Positions 10,528 through 23,329 of a DNA stretch of 64,000 nucleotides are shown here, piece by piece. Source of the stretch: Whalleya microplaca. Taxonomy: Eukaryota > Ascomycota > Sordariomycetes > Xylariales > Xylariaceae. Each line of letters begins with the position of its first letter. The first letter of the stretch is position 1. The position numbers were made by a program, and so were the translations under genes. The notes beneath the pieces are model-generated. The model made no database searches and was not told the origin of the DNA. It saw only the letters and a list, made by a program, of their open reading frames with translations. The stretch covers positions 620,001-684,000 of the forward strand of contig MU385714.1 in the NCBI GenBank assembly GCA_022497155.1, in the 5' to 3' direction.

Positions 10528-12264
10528 CCCGCGGTACTTTATTATACGGGAGGGAAATACATTAGATCTAGGATCACACATATGGGTCAAAGGGGTCACA
10601 GATATGGCATATGACAGGGGAAGCGGGAGGAAAGGAATATTGGATGGGCATCTAGACAGGCGGTCTGCGGTCCTCGATATGTGATGACATGCGCACGACA
10701 TCCATTGTACGATTTTTTGGAAGGGGGGAGTCGTGTTGACGAATTGGGTAACCTGATTTTGAGCGATGGCGTTCGGGCGGATCTGTGTTAGAAATGGACT
10801 GAAAAGGGGCCTCTATTCTATGATTCTCGAATATGTATGCTTGTACATTTTGACGATTAGACATGGTATATAGCTACCAAGAACTGTATACAAGTTTGAC
10901 AACGTCTAGTATTGCTTTCTGTCATTGTAGTTATGAGTGTTTTCTTGAGTACTATCTGAAAATTCGAGAAGATTCAGCCTCGCTTTGACTCCTCTAAGTA
11001 GCCGCCTTCATGGAGAACGGAAATGTGAGGCCGAGTACCTACTACCATGGCTCTCGAATTATTTTGAGACTTCTTAACAAAGAATCCATTATTCCATCTC
11101 ATATTCATGATGTTTTGAATTTAGATAGTAAGATATACGACAGGATAGTCGTATGAACGTTCCTCTTTATTTCAATGCTCCGGCACCTTCGTGATGAACT
11201 CATTTTCTCAGGCGCAACAAGAGCGAATCTGCTTGGGAAACGATCTGAGTATTTATATATCAACATGAATGAGATTTTATCCCATTGAGACGCTTCTTTA
11301 ACCTACAAGTCATCTCATGTCATATTTGATCGATATCATACATATAGCCTGTGGGAAATGTTGTTCTGCAGTTTCTCAGAAGTGAGTAACTCGCTCTCAT
11401 CATTTCATCCCGGCAGTTCCTACTCTAGCACAGCAGAATGCTACTTCTACAGCATCAGGACAGCAGCCTTTCAAGGTAGCTACTTTCCATACCATTTCAG
11501 GCACGAGGCATCATCCTCAATATTATTTGTGAAGTGACGGCTGAGCGGCTCTCTGTACAACCAGGACCCGCCCAGGTCTCGAGACCTCAGATCATACATG
11601 GCGCTATATCGTCTTTACTAAATTGGCGCCGCCGGGCAAGCTAGGCCGACATATTAGTGAATTAGAGTTTATAGTGACTGGGATTGGATGTAGTTTCTAT
11701 AGGTCCATGGATTATTAGGCAACTGGTCAGTCCGGGAACCGCCATTTCAGTGTGGCGAATTCTACAGGATAACATTCACGGGTAACCATTTACGAGTAAT
11801 AACTACAGCTCACAATCACAACTGAAAAGGACATAGTAAGTTAGGTAGCTAGCGAGCTTGCCATTGGCCTCCAAGTAGATGCTACGGATGTGTTTCCACG
11901 CGCGAACAGCAGCCAAACCAGACCCATGTTGCTCAGTAAATTCTGTGTGTATTTTTGTGTATTCCCGTTCTTCGCATGACCGAATCCCTCGAAGTTATGC
12001 GACGATGATGATAAATCATACCAATCCGATGGAAAGCCGAAGCCGAAGCCATCGCAGAGGAATATGTACTACCGTAATGATGTCCAGAAGACGGGAGAGG
12101 AGGAGATGAGGGAGGTGATGTGATGGGATGTGATGTCTAACGCCGGAGAAATCAGAGACGAGGCTGCCGAACACCTGTGGAAGTGATGCAAATCTGACGA
12201 GCCACCTCCATATCCAGCCGGGAAGGTAAGGTATGCAACAAGGAAAGAAGAGGGAAGCTGCAAT
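10528..12264. other. Convergent intergenic region, no gene seen
   Basis: This 1.7-kb stretch lies between the 3' ends of the carboxylesterase (+) and CHZ1 (-). It is moderately AT-rich with many stops in all frames. No repeat, RNA gene or family resemblance was noticed. Confidence 0.5.
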
Positions 12265-12748
12265 CTAATCCTCGTCCATCTTGTCGCCGTCGTCCTCGGG
12301 CTGGGCGGGCTCGTAGTCATCCTCGTCCTCGTCGTCCTCGTCGGCGGCGGGGTTCTCCTCGGCGGCCTTGGCCCAGTCGATCACGCGTCCCCGGGTTCGT
12401 CGTCCGCCCGCCACGATGTTGTTCAGGTCGATCTCATCCATGCCGTCGTCGGCATCATCATCGCCTGCGTAAACCATGTGTTAATGTACTGCCTTCGGGT
12501 AAGCGGTCTAATCATGGAAGCTTACCAGCGTTATCCTAGAATAAAGTTAGCTCTATGGAAGTAAGCGAGTAAGATGAGGTGGAATAGCTTACCTCTTCCT
12601 CCTCCTCATCGTCGTCGTCATCCTCGTCCATAGACTGGTCGACGGGCTCCTCTGTTGCGGTTGCCTTGCCCTTACCCTTCGTTTGGACAGGCTCGTCGGC
12701 GGTCTGGGTAGTGCCCTGGGGCACGGTGGCGCCGTTACCGGTAGTCAT
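12265..12748 (-). CDS. CHZ1: Histone H2A.Z-specific chaperone CHZ1
   Basis: Minus-strand exons 12593-12748, 12526-12535 and 12265-12464 encode 121 residues. The protein is short and very acidic: a Lys/Ala-rich N-terminus (KGKGKATATEE), an Asp/Glu run, then the CHZ motif DEIDLNNIVAGGRRTRGR followed by VIDWAKAAEE, then an acidic tail ending DKMDED. The NIV..GRRTRG signature is diagnostic of Chz1, which carries H2A.Z-H2B dimers in the nucleus for SWR1-dependent exchange. The middle exon is only 10 nt. It is required because joining exon 1 directly to exon 3 shifts the frame, while including it gives DNAGDDD. Both introns (57 and 61 nt) have GTAAGC donors and TTCTAG or ACGCAG acceptors. Confidence 0.88.
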
Positions 12749-13476
12749 GGTGAATTGGAAATGTGACAGAGAAGGTCAGTCAAGTGTCAGAAAAGGGTAC
12801 AATTTGGTTTCTCGGCGGGAAGATTGATCGCAAAGATGGCGCAATTGGTTGAAGGTTGAATGGAAAGGTGGAAAAGCAGAGCGCTGAAAAGGTAGAGCTG
12901 CGGGATTGGCATCGGGGTGTTTATTGGTGCAATCACGTTGGTCTCCCGAGTTACACTAAAAGACCCTAGGCCAATTTGAGCCTAGCGCCAAAATTCTGCC
13001 AGACGTGCAGCCTCACCGCCTCCGCGTAACATGGATGGGAAAGTGGAAGGGGGACAGCAGGGAGGCAAGGAGGCAGTGGGACAGTGTCGAAACAGTACCT
13101 ATCAGGCCTGCGCTGACTGTGTGTGATGCCCGCAAACGCCCATAGGCAGACGCACAAGGATCTGTGTTAGTTTGTTTCAACGAGTTTGAACGAACAGCAA
13201 ATCTGTAAGACGGTCAAGAAACACAAGAAACTTTGACATCCCGAAATGGCAGAATGGCCAGCCTCAACATTGCCCGGCCAACCTAATCGACATACTAGGT
13301 CGTAGGAAAGGCGAGATAGGAAAGGTGAGATCACGTTGGAGGCTTAAGACGAAAGTCAAGAGATGCGAGCACACGTAGAGCAAGGCTCCCAAAGTAGAAG
13401 AGACGTAGAAAGAGTAGATAGAAGCGAGAACTTCCTTGATTGAACGAGTACGTGGTCGTAATAGGTAGTCTGATGA
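12749..13476. other. CHZ1 upstream region and EMC10 3' flank
   Basis: This 0.7-kb stretch between two minus-strand genes should hold the CHZ1 promoter. No coding region or distinctive element is recognised. Confidence 0.5.
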
Positions 13477-14167
13477 TTATTTGCCCTCTCCGCCGCCACC
13501 TCCCGACATCGTCATTAAGACGACGATGCCTATCAGCCACCAGTACCTGTTAAAGCCAAGTCAGCACGCGCAATGGTCTAGGGGAATGATCTAGGGGGAC
13601 GAAGAGCGAGGAGAGAAGAGTGAAATTAGTAAGGGAGGTTAGGGCATACTTCTGGAAGAACGTCTTCTCCTCCGGCTCGACCTTCTTGCCCTCCGGCGAC
13701 AGCACGATCGGCTTATTCAAGTCCGGCTGCCTACCCGGCTGCGTAACCAGCACCAGCGCCTGCGGTCCGAAATCCCTTGTCTGTCCCGCATCGATCCTGA
13801 CGCCCCTTAGCGCAGCGCCGACGACGTCGCCCTTCAGGTCCACAGACAGTACCACCGTGGGCGAGTACCCCTTGGCGAAGTTATCGACGGACGCCACGGA
13901 GGTGGACGACGCCCACTGCTTCGTCGACGGGTCGTAGACGCCGATGCGCACGAGCCGCGCCTCGTCGGGTATCTCGGGCGCCTCGTACGAGACGACGTGC
14001 GCGTCTGCGGCGGCTGCGGCGTCGTAGCGGATCTCGGCGAAGGGGGCGGGCTCCGCGGGCGAGTGCGACACGGGCTGGATGTATAGCGCGGCGGTGCGGT
14101 CGTCGGCGTGGGCGAAGCTGGCTAGGGCCAGGGCCGCGAGGCCGGAGAAAAAGGTCGACGGTCTCAT
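13477..14167 (-). CDS. EMC10: ER membrane protein complex subunit 10
   Basis: Exons 13650-14167 and 13477-13546 are separated by a 103-nt intron (GTATGC to AACAG) and encode 195 residues. The start at 14165-14167 gives a classic signal peptide (residues 1-21, ending SFAHA). A lumenal beta-rich domain follows, with conserved strings such as YDPSTKQW and GVRIDAGQ. The C-terminus is a single membrane segment after KTFFQKYWWLIG and a short Gly-rich tail (SGGGGEGK). This arrangement of lumenal domain, QKYWW and short Gly tail is typical of fungal EMC10, part of the complex that inserts tail-anchored and multipass proteins into the ER membrane. Splicing is required to restore KYWWLIGIVVL. A more upstream in-frame ATG exists at 14227 but would bury the signal peptide. 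Confidence 0.82.
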
Positions 14168-14807
14168 CGGTCCCGCATGAATGACAGATCCCCCCAATGA
14201 TTTGCTAGATATCGAGGCTGTATACAATAGCGAGTGTGTGTGTGTGTGTGTCGATGGCGTAGGTACTTTGATAATTAGTTGGCGAACTTAGACTTAGTAC
14301 CTAATGTTGGTTGGGTGAGAGAGGTAGGTTACACTCGTCAGTCTTGGATTTTTATTCCCCGGTTTTAGAGTCCGCGCCCGCTCCTTTGAGCCTCAAATGA
14401 TCTACAGAAGCGCTCCCGCCAATGTAAATCAAGTGAAATAAATAAATTGAAGTAAATTCTATCATTTTGATCACGGAAATATGCTCAGACAATGGCTCTA
14501 CGGGTCATTTACTCGACATTGTCTTGCTGTCATAGTACTGTAAACATACAATGCCGTCTTACATATACATATGCTGACTCTCCTCAACCTTTGCTTCACT
14601 CCGGTCCTCGTCATACTCAACAGGCTGCTTGAAGTGCATAACAACATATCATTTCTAGCCAACTGGCTCGATTGGCCTATTTCCATGTGCTTCGTATGAA
14701 TACCCGCCAATGCCCCCAATAACTCCAAACTTCATGAAACCCATAAAATGTGATCGACTGGCGAAAGCCGATCCCCAGCTCCGCTTTGACGTGACATTTC
14801 TCCCCCT
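14168..14807. other. EMC10 upstream region and cyclin 3' flank
   Basis: No gene is seen. It contains the short (GT)n microsatellite annotated separately, directly upstream of EMC10. Confidence 0.5.
14234..14251. repeat. (GT)9 microsatellite
   Basis: Uninterrupted GT dinucleotides, about 70 bases upstream of the EMC10 start codon. Probably a length-variable simple repeat. Confidence 0.9.
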
Positions 14808-16065
14808 TCACTTATCGGTGGACATGGTCTCGGTAGAGCCCATTTCGGTAGAGATGGGCTCGCTCTCGTCGTCGTCTAGTATGTCGTCCGTATCTTCATT
14901 CTCCTCGTTGATAGGCTCCCCCTCCTCCTCCTGGTACAGTACATACCCAGGGCAGCGCTCGACAAGCCCCTTGTAGTAGGCCACTAGGACCTCAGGGTTC
15001 GGCACTATCTTCCAATCTACCCGATACAGGAAGTCCAGCTCCAACGTTCTAAGCTCGGCCACTTTGATTCCTCCAACGCGCGCATAGAACGAATTATTCC
15101 AAAAGGAGTCGCAGAGGCCTTTTCCTGCGACTGTGGCGGCCGTAATGAGGAACCGGTGCACAGTCAGGGTGTTGATTGTAAAGTCGGGATAGAGCGCGCA
15201 CAGACGATCGATGTAATAGACCATGGAGAGAAGAAGCGGCGGGGTCAGCGTCGCGTGCTTAGCCAGACGCTGTAAGTAGTCCAGGACGGATATCGTCGGT
15301 GCAGTCCTGTTTTCTCTTGATCAGTACAATTCTCCATCTGACTGCGAAAGCGGTTCCTGCGACGTACCTCGAGTGAAACCTGGTAAGCTGGCCATTCTTC
15401 AGGGCTATCGCGTCGTTTGTCTCGATCAACTCCGAAAGCATATTTGAGATAAGAACCACTATGTCCTCCGTCTCGCATAACTCGTATCTCAGCGGCAGCA
15501 CCTTGGGGGGACCCGCATTGGGCTTCGGCCGTTTGGGCGAACTGGCCTGGCTCGACGCTACTACCGACGAGGACGGCTGGGATGGTGGGACATGGTCTTG
15601 CGAGTTGCGTCTCTTGTGAGGAGACAGCGTGTGCGCTGGGGCGTGCCCCGTTCTAATGGGCGATAAGTTCGGTTCGGGAGGGGGTTCTGGGACGGCGGAT
15701 GGTTGTTGGAATGGGGCTGTCGCCTCAGATGAAGAAGCAGAAGCGGCAGTGGTGCCTGATATCCTAGGACCAGACGCCGTGGCGGCTCGCAATGGTACCG
15801 TGGGGTCGAAGGGCTCCATCGGTGAGTACTGCGTGGCGGCATCGACACCAACATATTGCTTCGGCTTGGAATGGCTCGGAGACTGAGACTGCAGTGTAGT
15901 CGAGGTCGAGGGCGAGGGATGCGACAGCGAGTGCTTGGACAGGCGACGGGGCAATGGCGCGGTTATCTTGGGCGACTGCTGTGGGGAACGAGAGGAAGTA
16001 GCGTAGTGGAAGGTCCGTGGCGATGCGCTCGTTGCTCGGGGGGCTACTGGCGACGAAGTTAACAT
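14808..16065 (-). CDS. PHO80/PCL-like cyclin (partner of a PHO85-type kinase)
   Basis: Exons 15368-16065 and 14808-15306 flank a 61-nt intron and encode 398 residues. The N-terminal ~210 residues are Ser/Pro/Thr-rich and disordered, with many SP sites. The cyclin box starts around LPLRYELCETEDIVVLIS and continues TAPTISVLDYLQRLAKHA, then LLLSMVYYIDRLC, FTINTLTVHRFLI and KGLCDSFWNNSFYARVGG. These are signature PHO80-family strings (compare Neurospora PREG and yeast Pho80). The tail is acidic. Family knowledge: such cyclins direct PHO85-type kinases to phosphate-responsive transcription factors or glycogen/polarity targets; which one applies here cannot be decided from sequence. The start ATG at 16063-16065 (MLTSSPV) is chosen; an in-frame ATG at 16182 would add 39 residues with no domain. 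Confidence 0.87.
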
Positions 16066-17836
16066 GATCGTCACGGCGTCATAATGTCTCAGTGCGCATC
16101 GGTCAGAAGAGGGAGGTCGCAATCCAATCCAACATCCAGCAGCCAACGGGGAGTCGGGGAGTCGGGTTAGGCTATGTCTCAAAAGAATGGCGGTCTCGTC
16201 AGAATTTTCGCCGTCTCCATGACCCTGCCCAAAGGAGGGGGAGATAGAGGGAGATACAGATAAAGAGAGGATGTGAGGGTAGATATCGTAAGATTATTAT
16301 GAAATACTAGTGAGGGACTTGACTTGTCGCTGCTGTCGGTATATTTTATTTAATTATGAGACTCTACCCGGACATACGCACAGTATACAGAGAGGAACAG
16401 GGCTGACAAAAATAAGGTAATAATTCCGTTTTTGTTGTTCGTTCGTAGAAAAAAGGGCTGGTTGCGGGTTGCGGTGGTGGGACATTCCTCAACCGCTCAA
16501 GGCTGCGGGCGCGGGCGATCGATTCATCATTTTCCTTGAGCGGTCGACTGGTCGCACCACTGGAGCCGTTCAGGACTTCAGCAGGGCAAGATATGCGAAG
16601 CTGATTCGCTCCAGCAGCCTTCGCAATAGTGGGGTCGCACCCTGCCGGATTTCCGTACTGCGTACTGCGTACTGCGTACATAATGTACGTATATCTGCAG
16701 GTGGACTTATTACTGTACTCTGTAGGTACCTTGCCGACCTGATCCTCTTCAAACAGTGCTGAGAAGACTATATATATATATTTATGCATAGATACATACC
16801 TATTCACGGTCTACGATGTCTTGATTTGTTTACCTTACATCGTCTATATATATATAGAGTAGCTGATATCATACGCTTAAGTTGACTATACATACTTATA
16901 TAAGCTGAGTACACCGAGGGGTGTCTGAGCGGCCACAGGTTCATTGAAGATCTTCTACGCCTTATCTACTAATACCACTTTTTACATACAGATTGTTCAT
17001 GAGCCTGAGTTGGCCTCGATGTTTGCATAGTACTGAAGACAATCATACGTGTCATATGTATAACATATATCTACTATATGTTTTCCGTATATGTGTGGCT
17101 ATGAAGCGTCCCACTGAACGGGTTCAAATATGAACAGATTTAAGCAGAGTGAGATGGCCATTCTCACTGATTCTGTTAGCCACTTCTAACAATATAGGCG
17201 ATATACCAAGCTGCCTTTACCTACATATATCAATCTTATATATATCTGCATGTGCAAGCGGTGATTGAATGATCAAACACAATAATAATAAAGAATATTC
17301 AGTACCGGATAGATACAAGTGTATCAAGTTGAACTGGCTCACTGCTTAGATAATCCTATAGAACTCAATTCACTAAAGTTGGTAGTTTGAGTTTTCCTCA
17401 AAGTTATCCGATCCGAACGGATATCGGCTCATAAAGCATAGATGTTTCAGTAAATTCCCGAGGTAATTTATATTGCAGAATAGTTGGAACGTGAAGCAAC
17501 AAGTTTGCACTTTGCCATTGTCAAGGAATCATATGCCATACTACCTGAATCAACCTGCTATAATGTCTACTTTGTACAAGGTACCGGTATATCTCAGAGC
17601 GAGTGCAGTGCACGGGCCATTGGACCTGTCGGCATCAACTTTAAGTACCGACGTACCGTACCGTATCGGGCGCTGAAAAAGCTCTGATAAGGAGTACGTA
17701 TCTAATGTGTTCAATTCGTAAGTAGCATAACATCATCATATGTGCCTTCGTCGACCGAACATAAACATTAAACTGCGCCGTATGCTCTCTGCCCGTCAGC
17801 AAGCCGATACATAATTGATAGATTTACTAGCCGGCG
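16066..17836. other. Divergent intergenic region between the cyclin and the armadillo gene
   Basis: This 1.8-kb stretch should contain two promoters on opposite strands. It is AT-rich with several TATATA runs (about 16770-16855 and 17230-17240). No coding or RNA gene was recognised. Confidence 0.5.
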
Positions 17837-20800
17837 ATGGCGCTCGATCCCCAAACTCTCCTGGCCAAGCTCGATTCGAACACCCCCGACCAGATCGCCG
17901 CCCTCAGATACTTGAAGAACGATGTCGTCGGCCATGTCCAGAAGAAGGAACAGTGGCTTCAGCATGGAGTCTTGAGGCCCATCGTCAGAATTATAGCACC
18001 CGACGCGTCCCAACTCGGCGGCAAAGACGCGCGGCAACCATTTTTAACATTGGCCTCGTTGACGGATGAAGATACTGCAAAATTACAAGCCCTCCAGTTG
18101 CTGGCCAGCTTTGCGAACGGTATGTACTTATGCATGGCCCAGTCCACATGGGGGCGACGTCGCGCCTCTTCTACCTATGATGACACTGACACGCCTTTAT
18201 ATACAGCCGGTCCCGCGTTTCTCCCTCCGTTATACGCTGCCGATGCCCTGCCTGCGGTCTTGAGCAGCTCGTGCCTCCAAAATGAACATTCCGAGATCCT
18301 TCTCGCTGCTCTTCGGGTATTGCGGGATATCGCCGCCGCCGCCGCGTTTGCTCCGTCGTCTTCACCGATCAATGCAGCATACTTAGCCGACGCGCTGTTC
18401 ACGTCTGGTCCTCTGGACTCCCTGTATAAGATCCTTTCGTGGCCGACTTCGAGCCGCGACGATACTGCCGAGGTTGACATTGTCACCTACCTGATCAGGA
18501 GCCTCTGCCGCGAAGAACGCCACCAATCGGCCTTAGTCAGCAGCGGGATCCTTGACCGGCTGGCTACGAGATTGGCAAGTTTTGCTGTTGCTGGGGGACA
18601 AGTGATACCGGGAGCAGAAAAGATTACCCGCTTCGAAGGCTTAACCGGCTACATACCCGAGCCCGCACGTCCCGGCAGCAGACTAGACGGGATTCTCGGT
18701 GCGATCGCCGTCATCATAGGCGACTCGGCATTCCGGGCATGCAAGCTATTATACTCACCTTCAATATTAGCCGTCTTCCCTATTAGCGATATCGACACGG
18801 GCAAATATTCGAAGTCGCCCTCTGGATCTATGGAATTGCCTGCCTTGAGGCCCGTTAGACAAAATAACTTTGAGCCTATGGACCTCCTTCTCCCCTATAC
18901 GCCGGCCCAGTCGCGTGATAACATTGCGTTTCCGCCGCTGGGTACGTTGCCCTCGAAGGAAAATCTTAGTCTTAACGCTCGACCATCTGCCAAGCCTCAA
19001 AGTATCAAAATCTCGTGGACTCCGCCCGAGGACCTTGGTTCCAAAAAAGAAGAGACTCACAGTCGAGAGCCCGAGAGCCCCCTAATACCATGGCTTATCA
19101 CGCTGGTTAGGTCCCGGGATGGGAACGAACTATTAATGGCTACTTCTATTCTCACCTCACTTTTCAAAGCTGGATTCGCTTATAAGACAAGAGAAGCAAG
19201 CTTAAGCCAGCTGGTTGTGCCAGTCCTCTTAAATATGCTAAACGGCGTTGAAGCAAAGATAAAAGATATTGATTACAGTAATTTCAATTATGATACGGCA
19301 TCGAAACTGGGCATTATCGAAGAGGGACCGGCCGTGCTGGCCCGCCTCATCACCGACAGCGAATCGCTGCAGACAGCGGCCTTCAATTGTCATGCCGTGA
19401 AGTTACTATGTAAACTTCTTAAGAGCAGCTACGATGATCCTATCCCTCACGTGGGATCTCGCCTGTGGTCCGTACATAATAAGAGCATGAACGACAGCGA
19501 CGATCTTCCCCCGGAGCGTCGGTTAGGCGAAGAAGGCCAGCACCGTTACCTAACACATCGCGTCAAGGTCAGGGAGAGCACGTTAAGAGCTCTCGGCGCG
19601 CTGGCATCCTTCAAGGAGGAGTACCGGAAAGCCATCATCAAGGAGGGCATGGTTCCCTACATCGTCGTGTCCCTGAGTCAAAGTCCCGGCGACCCTAAGC
19701 AGGTTAAGAACCCGTCCAAGACAGATATCAGCGTCCCCAGCCCTACTATTAGCATTACCCCTCGATCGGAATCTGGCACCAACCCAATTCCAGTCGTCAT
19801 TTCCGCTTGCTATGCTATTCGCATGCTCTCGCGTTCGGTAAACATCCTCCGGACGACGTTGGTTGATCATGCGGTATCGACACCTTTATTTCGGCTGCTC
19901 CGGCATCCTGATATCGAAGTCCAGGTTGCTGCTACAGCCTGCATGTGCAACTTGGTTCCTGAATTCAGCCCAATGAGAGAGGTGAGTACCATCAGTAGAT
20001 ATACAACTATAGAACTAGAACTGACATCGCTGCGCAGTCTCTTGTCGCCGCCGGGATCCTGAAGGTATTGTGTGAGCACGCCCATTCCACCAACGCATCT
20101 CTACGACTGAGCGCTCTGTGGGCACTTAAGCATCTGGTTGATTCAGCAAGCGTCAATCTCAAAAAGCGATGCGTGGAGGAGCTCGAATCCGGATGGCTAG
20201 TGCGGCTGATCTGCGACGATACCGAAGACGAGGCACTCTTCTCGGCAAGGGCAAGAAGCGATAGGCAGACGGCTCAAGAGGTCCTAGACGACATAGATCA
20301 AGATATGGATTTGGACTTAACGGACGAACCGGAGCGGCCCTGGCTCTCCACTTCTTTCTACCAAGGCTCTACGACACGGTCCGTTCCGGAGGGACGAATA
20401 CTGCGACAAGCAGAGACACGGCTTTCACAGCTTAGGGAGGCAGAGTTAAGTCCTGTACGCAAAGCACGACACGACGACCTGGCTATTCAGGAACAAGGCC
20501 TCGGATTTATTCGCAACCTCATCGGCGGCGCTCATTCTGGCATAAGTGCCGATTCGGCAAACGACACGACGGAGATGATCGACTTTTTGTTTAGCACGCT
20601 AGGGCAAGACCGACTATTTGAGATCCTCTCGTCCAAGTTAAAGGTCAAGGTTCTCCATCCTTATAACCGGCGAGGCGCCACGGGCAGCGAAGCCCGTGTG
20701 CTCCCGCCTCAAGCTAAGATCATCGAGGCGGTCATCTACATCCTGGTCCACATAGCAGCCAGCATACCGAAGCATCGCCAGCTGGTTATTTCCCAGACGG

Positions 20801-21051
20801 AGCTGCTCAAGCAGTTGGTGAAGCTGCTCTCTAGTCAGGACAGGGAGGTGCGCATCGCTACGTGCCACCTCATTAACAATTTGACGTGGCAGGATAACGC
20901 CAGCGACGCTAAAAGTTGTTCGCAGAGAGCGGTGGAGTTGAAGAATTTGGGGTTTTTGAAGCAGCTCGAGACGCTCAAGGACCATGACGAGCTCGACGTG
21001 TGCGAGCGAGCGAAGTCCGCCTTGTGGCAGATGAAATCGGCAGCATATTAA
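17837..21051 (+). CDS. Armadillo-repeat protein, ARMC8/GID5 (VID28)-like
   Basis: Exons 17837-18119, 18207-19981 and 20038-21051 encode 1023 residues. The 87-nt first intron is a multiple of three and has no in-frame stop, so it could be mistaken for coding. It has a GTATGT donor and TATACAG acceptor, and removing it restores a smooth LLASFANAGPAFLPPLYAAD helix pair. The protein is a helical solenoid of armadillo repeats, for example LRLSALWALKHLVDSA, IRNLIGGAH, and VRIATCHLINNLTW near the C-terminus. Length and layout fit the fungal ARMC8 homologue Gid5/Vid28. In yeast this is the scaffold of the GID/CTLH ubiquitin ligase that recruits the substrate receptor and drives degradation of gluconeogenic enzymes. 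A Ser/Pro-rich insertion is present near residues 300-390. Other armadillo proteins remain possible. Confidence 0.78.
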
Positions 21052-23329
21052 CATACAGCTTGGCGGATGCAATGGCGGCAGCAGTAGACGTTTGCAATGA
21101 ACGCCGCTGGTCAGTAAGCATTACTAGAGCCGCCAAGGCTTTTGAGATGTATTTATAACACGGCCTTCAAGGCTAGCAAGCAAGGCTGGCGAATGGCGTT
21201 TGAGGGGAGCGCTTGTGTGTGTACATAACTTGTTAGACTGAAGGATTAAAACGCCGCCACTACATGAACAACAATGCATTTCTATCCTCATCCTCTCAAC
21301 GATGTGCCAGTATATGTGGTTACGGATTTCGCACCCTTGCGAATCCGGTATTTTGCCGACGTTCGCGAGCATCGAGCGTCGTATGACACGATTCCCTTAT
21401 ATTTGTAAAGAGGATTTCTAACCTAGCCAGCGCTTGCCGGACTACCCCGATATGCACATGGGAAGAAATGAAACGGACTACTTACCTACCTATCGCAGCA
21501 GGCCAACTACATTTTTACCGGAGCATCCGGACCTGGGGTTTTCTAGATTCGTCGAACGACGTCTTTGTAGGAGCTTCCCTTCTCCGCCGGTTAGTCAGTC
21601 CAGCTTATTAGACGAACTCGACCGATGAAAAAAAAAGCTTGCCCGGTGGCGTGACACTGCACCGTCGATCACCCATCCAAAACGAGCTCAGTGCTACATT
21701 GGAGATGCACAGATGCACTCGATCCCGCCAATGCCGGGGGATAGCTAGGACGATTGAGGCTCTCAATGGTCAAAGTCCCCACTTTCAACAGCCGACTCTA
21801 CAGATCTTTACATATGTAGTATTTCCATCTGAGTCCTCGCTCACCCATCACGCCCTTCGTCAGAGTGATGAGCTCATTCGAATGGGAGTTCCAAGCCAAG
21901 AATTACCTAGATTATAGGCAAAAAGAGCATCTTGATCATCCTCATCTTAAGCGTAAGGAATCACGGCCAAGACCTAACTTAATTTCTGCATGCTCTTAAG
22001 CAAGAGAGCTAGTGGCTAGCCTAGTCGTCGATGGTCAAGTTGACGACATTGTGCATCTGACTACCGGCCGGTGCTGGCTGGAGCTCGAAGTTTCTCCATG
22101 TGTTCACCCTGCACCCTTTGGTTGGCCGAAACCCCCCCTGGGAACGTCGATGGTAACGCATCGACATCTGTGAATGGTTCTTTTGTTTTTAGCAAATGCT
22201 CCATCCGATGTTACCGTGAGCGATGCAACTTTCCTCTGACCGTCCCAGGATCATCGTGGCTTCACGTCGGCGGTCCGCGCTCTCGTCAATAATGTGATGA
22301 CCGACAGTTTCTGTAAAGTGTGCTCTCGCCATGGCCTGCATGGCTTCTAGGACCAGAACTGCCAGAGCATCCATCCCAATTTTGCCCCCCTCGGCGAATC
22401 AATCGTCTTGAAGCTTCTACGTCATTTGTAAGGTAGGTAGCATATATAGCTTCTCAATCTATTGTCTTCTCTCCAGAGATGTGAGAAGAGAAGGTCGCCA
22501 AGACCAATAGTCTGAATTGTTAAGCGTATATCTCTCATTTCGGATCTGATGGATACTCGACTCAAGTAATAGTTACTCGTTATAGACCTAGGCGCCGTTT
22601 TGAGCCCCTTCTTACTAAAAGTTAGCTGCTTTCACTTGCTACATAAAATGCGTTGGAGAAATGAACTTCCCCGCATTAAGGCTGAGGATCGTCGACCACA
22701 TTGGCTCGCGAGGCGTTGACAAAAGCTCCGCGCTGCATGTCGTCTTCTCCCTTTCGAGGTCTTATGACAACTCATATGCCCGTTGGTTTCCGCGTCCTGG
22801 CTCCGAGTGGGGCTCCGACCTACTGCCTGCGCGACTTGGTGTCTAGGCAATATTACACAGACGCACAGACAGACAGAGAGAGGCAGGCATTCCCAAGATG
22901 ATCGATCTATCATCACATGTTCTGCTGGCTGGCTGGCCCGGAGCGTGTGGAAGCTTCTATGGGGATCCAGGATTGGCTAATCGCCTGATCGTCCAAGCGG
23001 CATGCTCGGCTTCCAGTGAGTTTGAGTCACCGTCATCGGCCTGGGAGATGATGCGAAGGGGGTATGGTTTGCGAGATATTGAGCTTTGATACCGATCTCC
23101 GATGTTGATGCGACGGTGTTTTCCCTATAAGAAGGCACAGCCTCGCCTCGTGGTGTCTCACTCTCCCGATATCATCTCAGCTACTCTCAGCCAAGTGCAG
23201 GAATCGCAGTCAGTAATCATCTATCAGAAGGCAAGAAGTCGTATCACGCGGCAGCTCTCAGCAACAAAGGAAGCTGTGTAGACTTATCCGGACTTACACA
23301 TACACACAACACACCACCACATAATCACA
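21052..23329. other. Intergenic region upstream of the opsin-related gene
   Basis: A 2.3-kb stretch. The last ~200 bases contain a TATAA, a CT-rich tract (about 23157-23200) and a CA-rich leader (about 23297-23329) just before the ATG, a promoter layout common for strongly expressed fungal genes. Nothing recognisable elsewhere. Confidence 0.5.
23126..23130 (+). promoter_or_regulatory. Candidate TATA box of the opsin-related gene
   Basis: TATAA followed by GAAGG lies about 200 bases before the ATG and ~30 bases before a CT-rich tract, which in fungal promoters often marks the transcription start. Position-based inference only. Confidence 0.35.
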
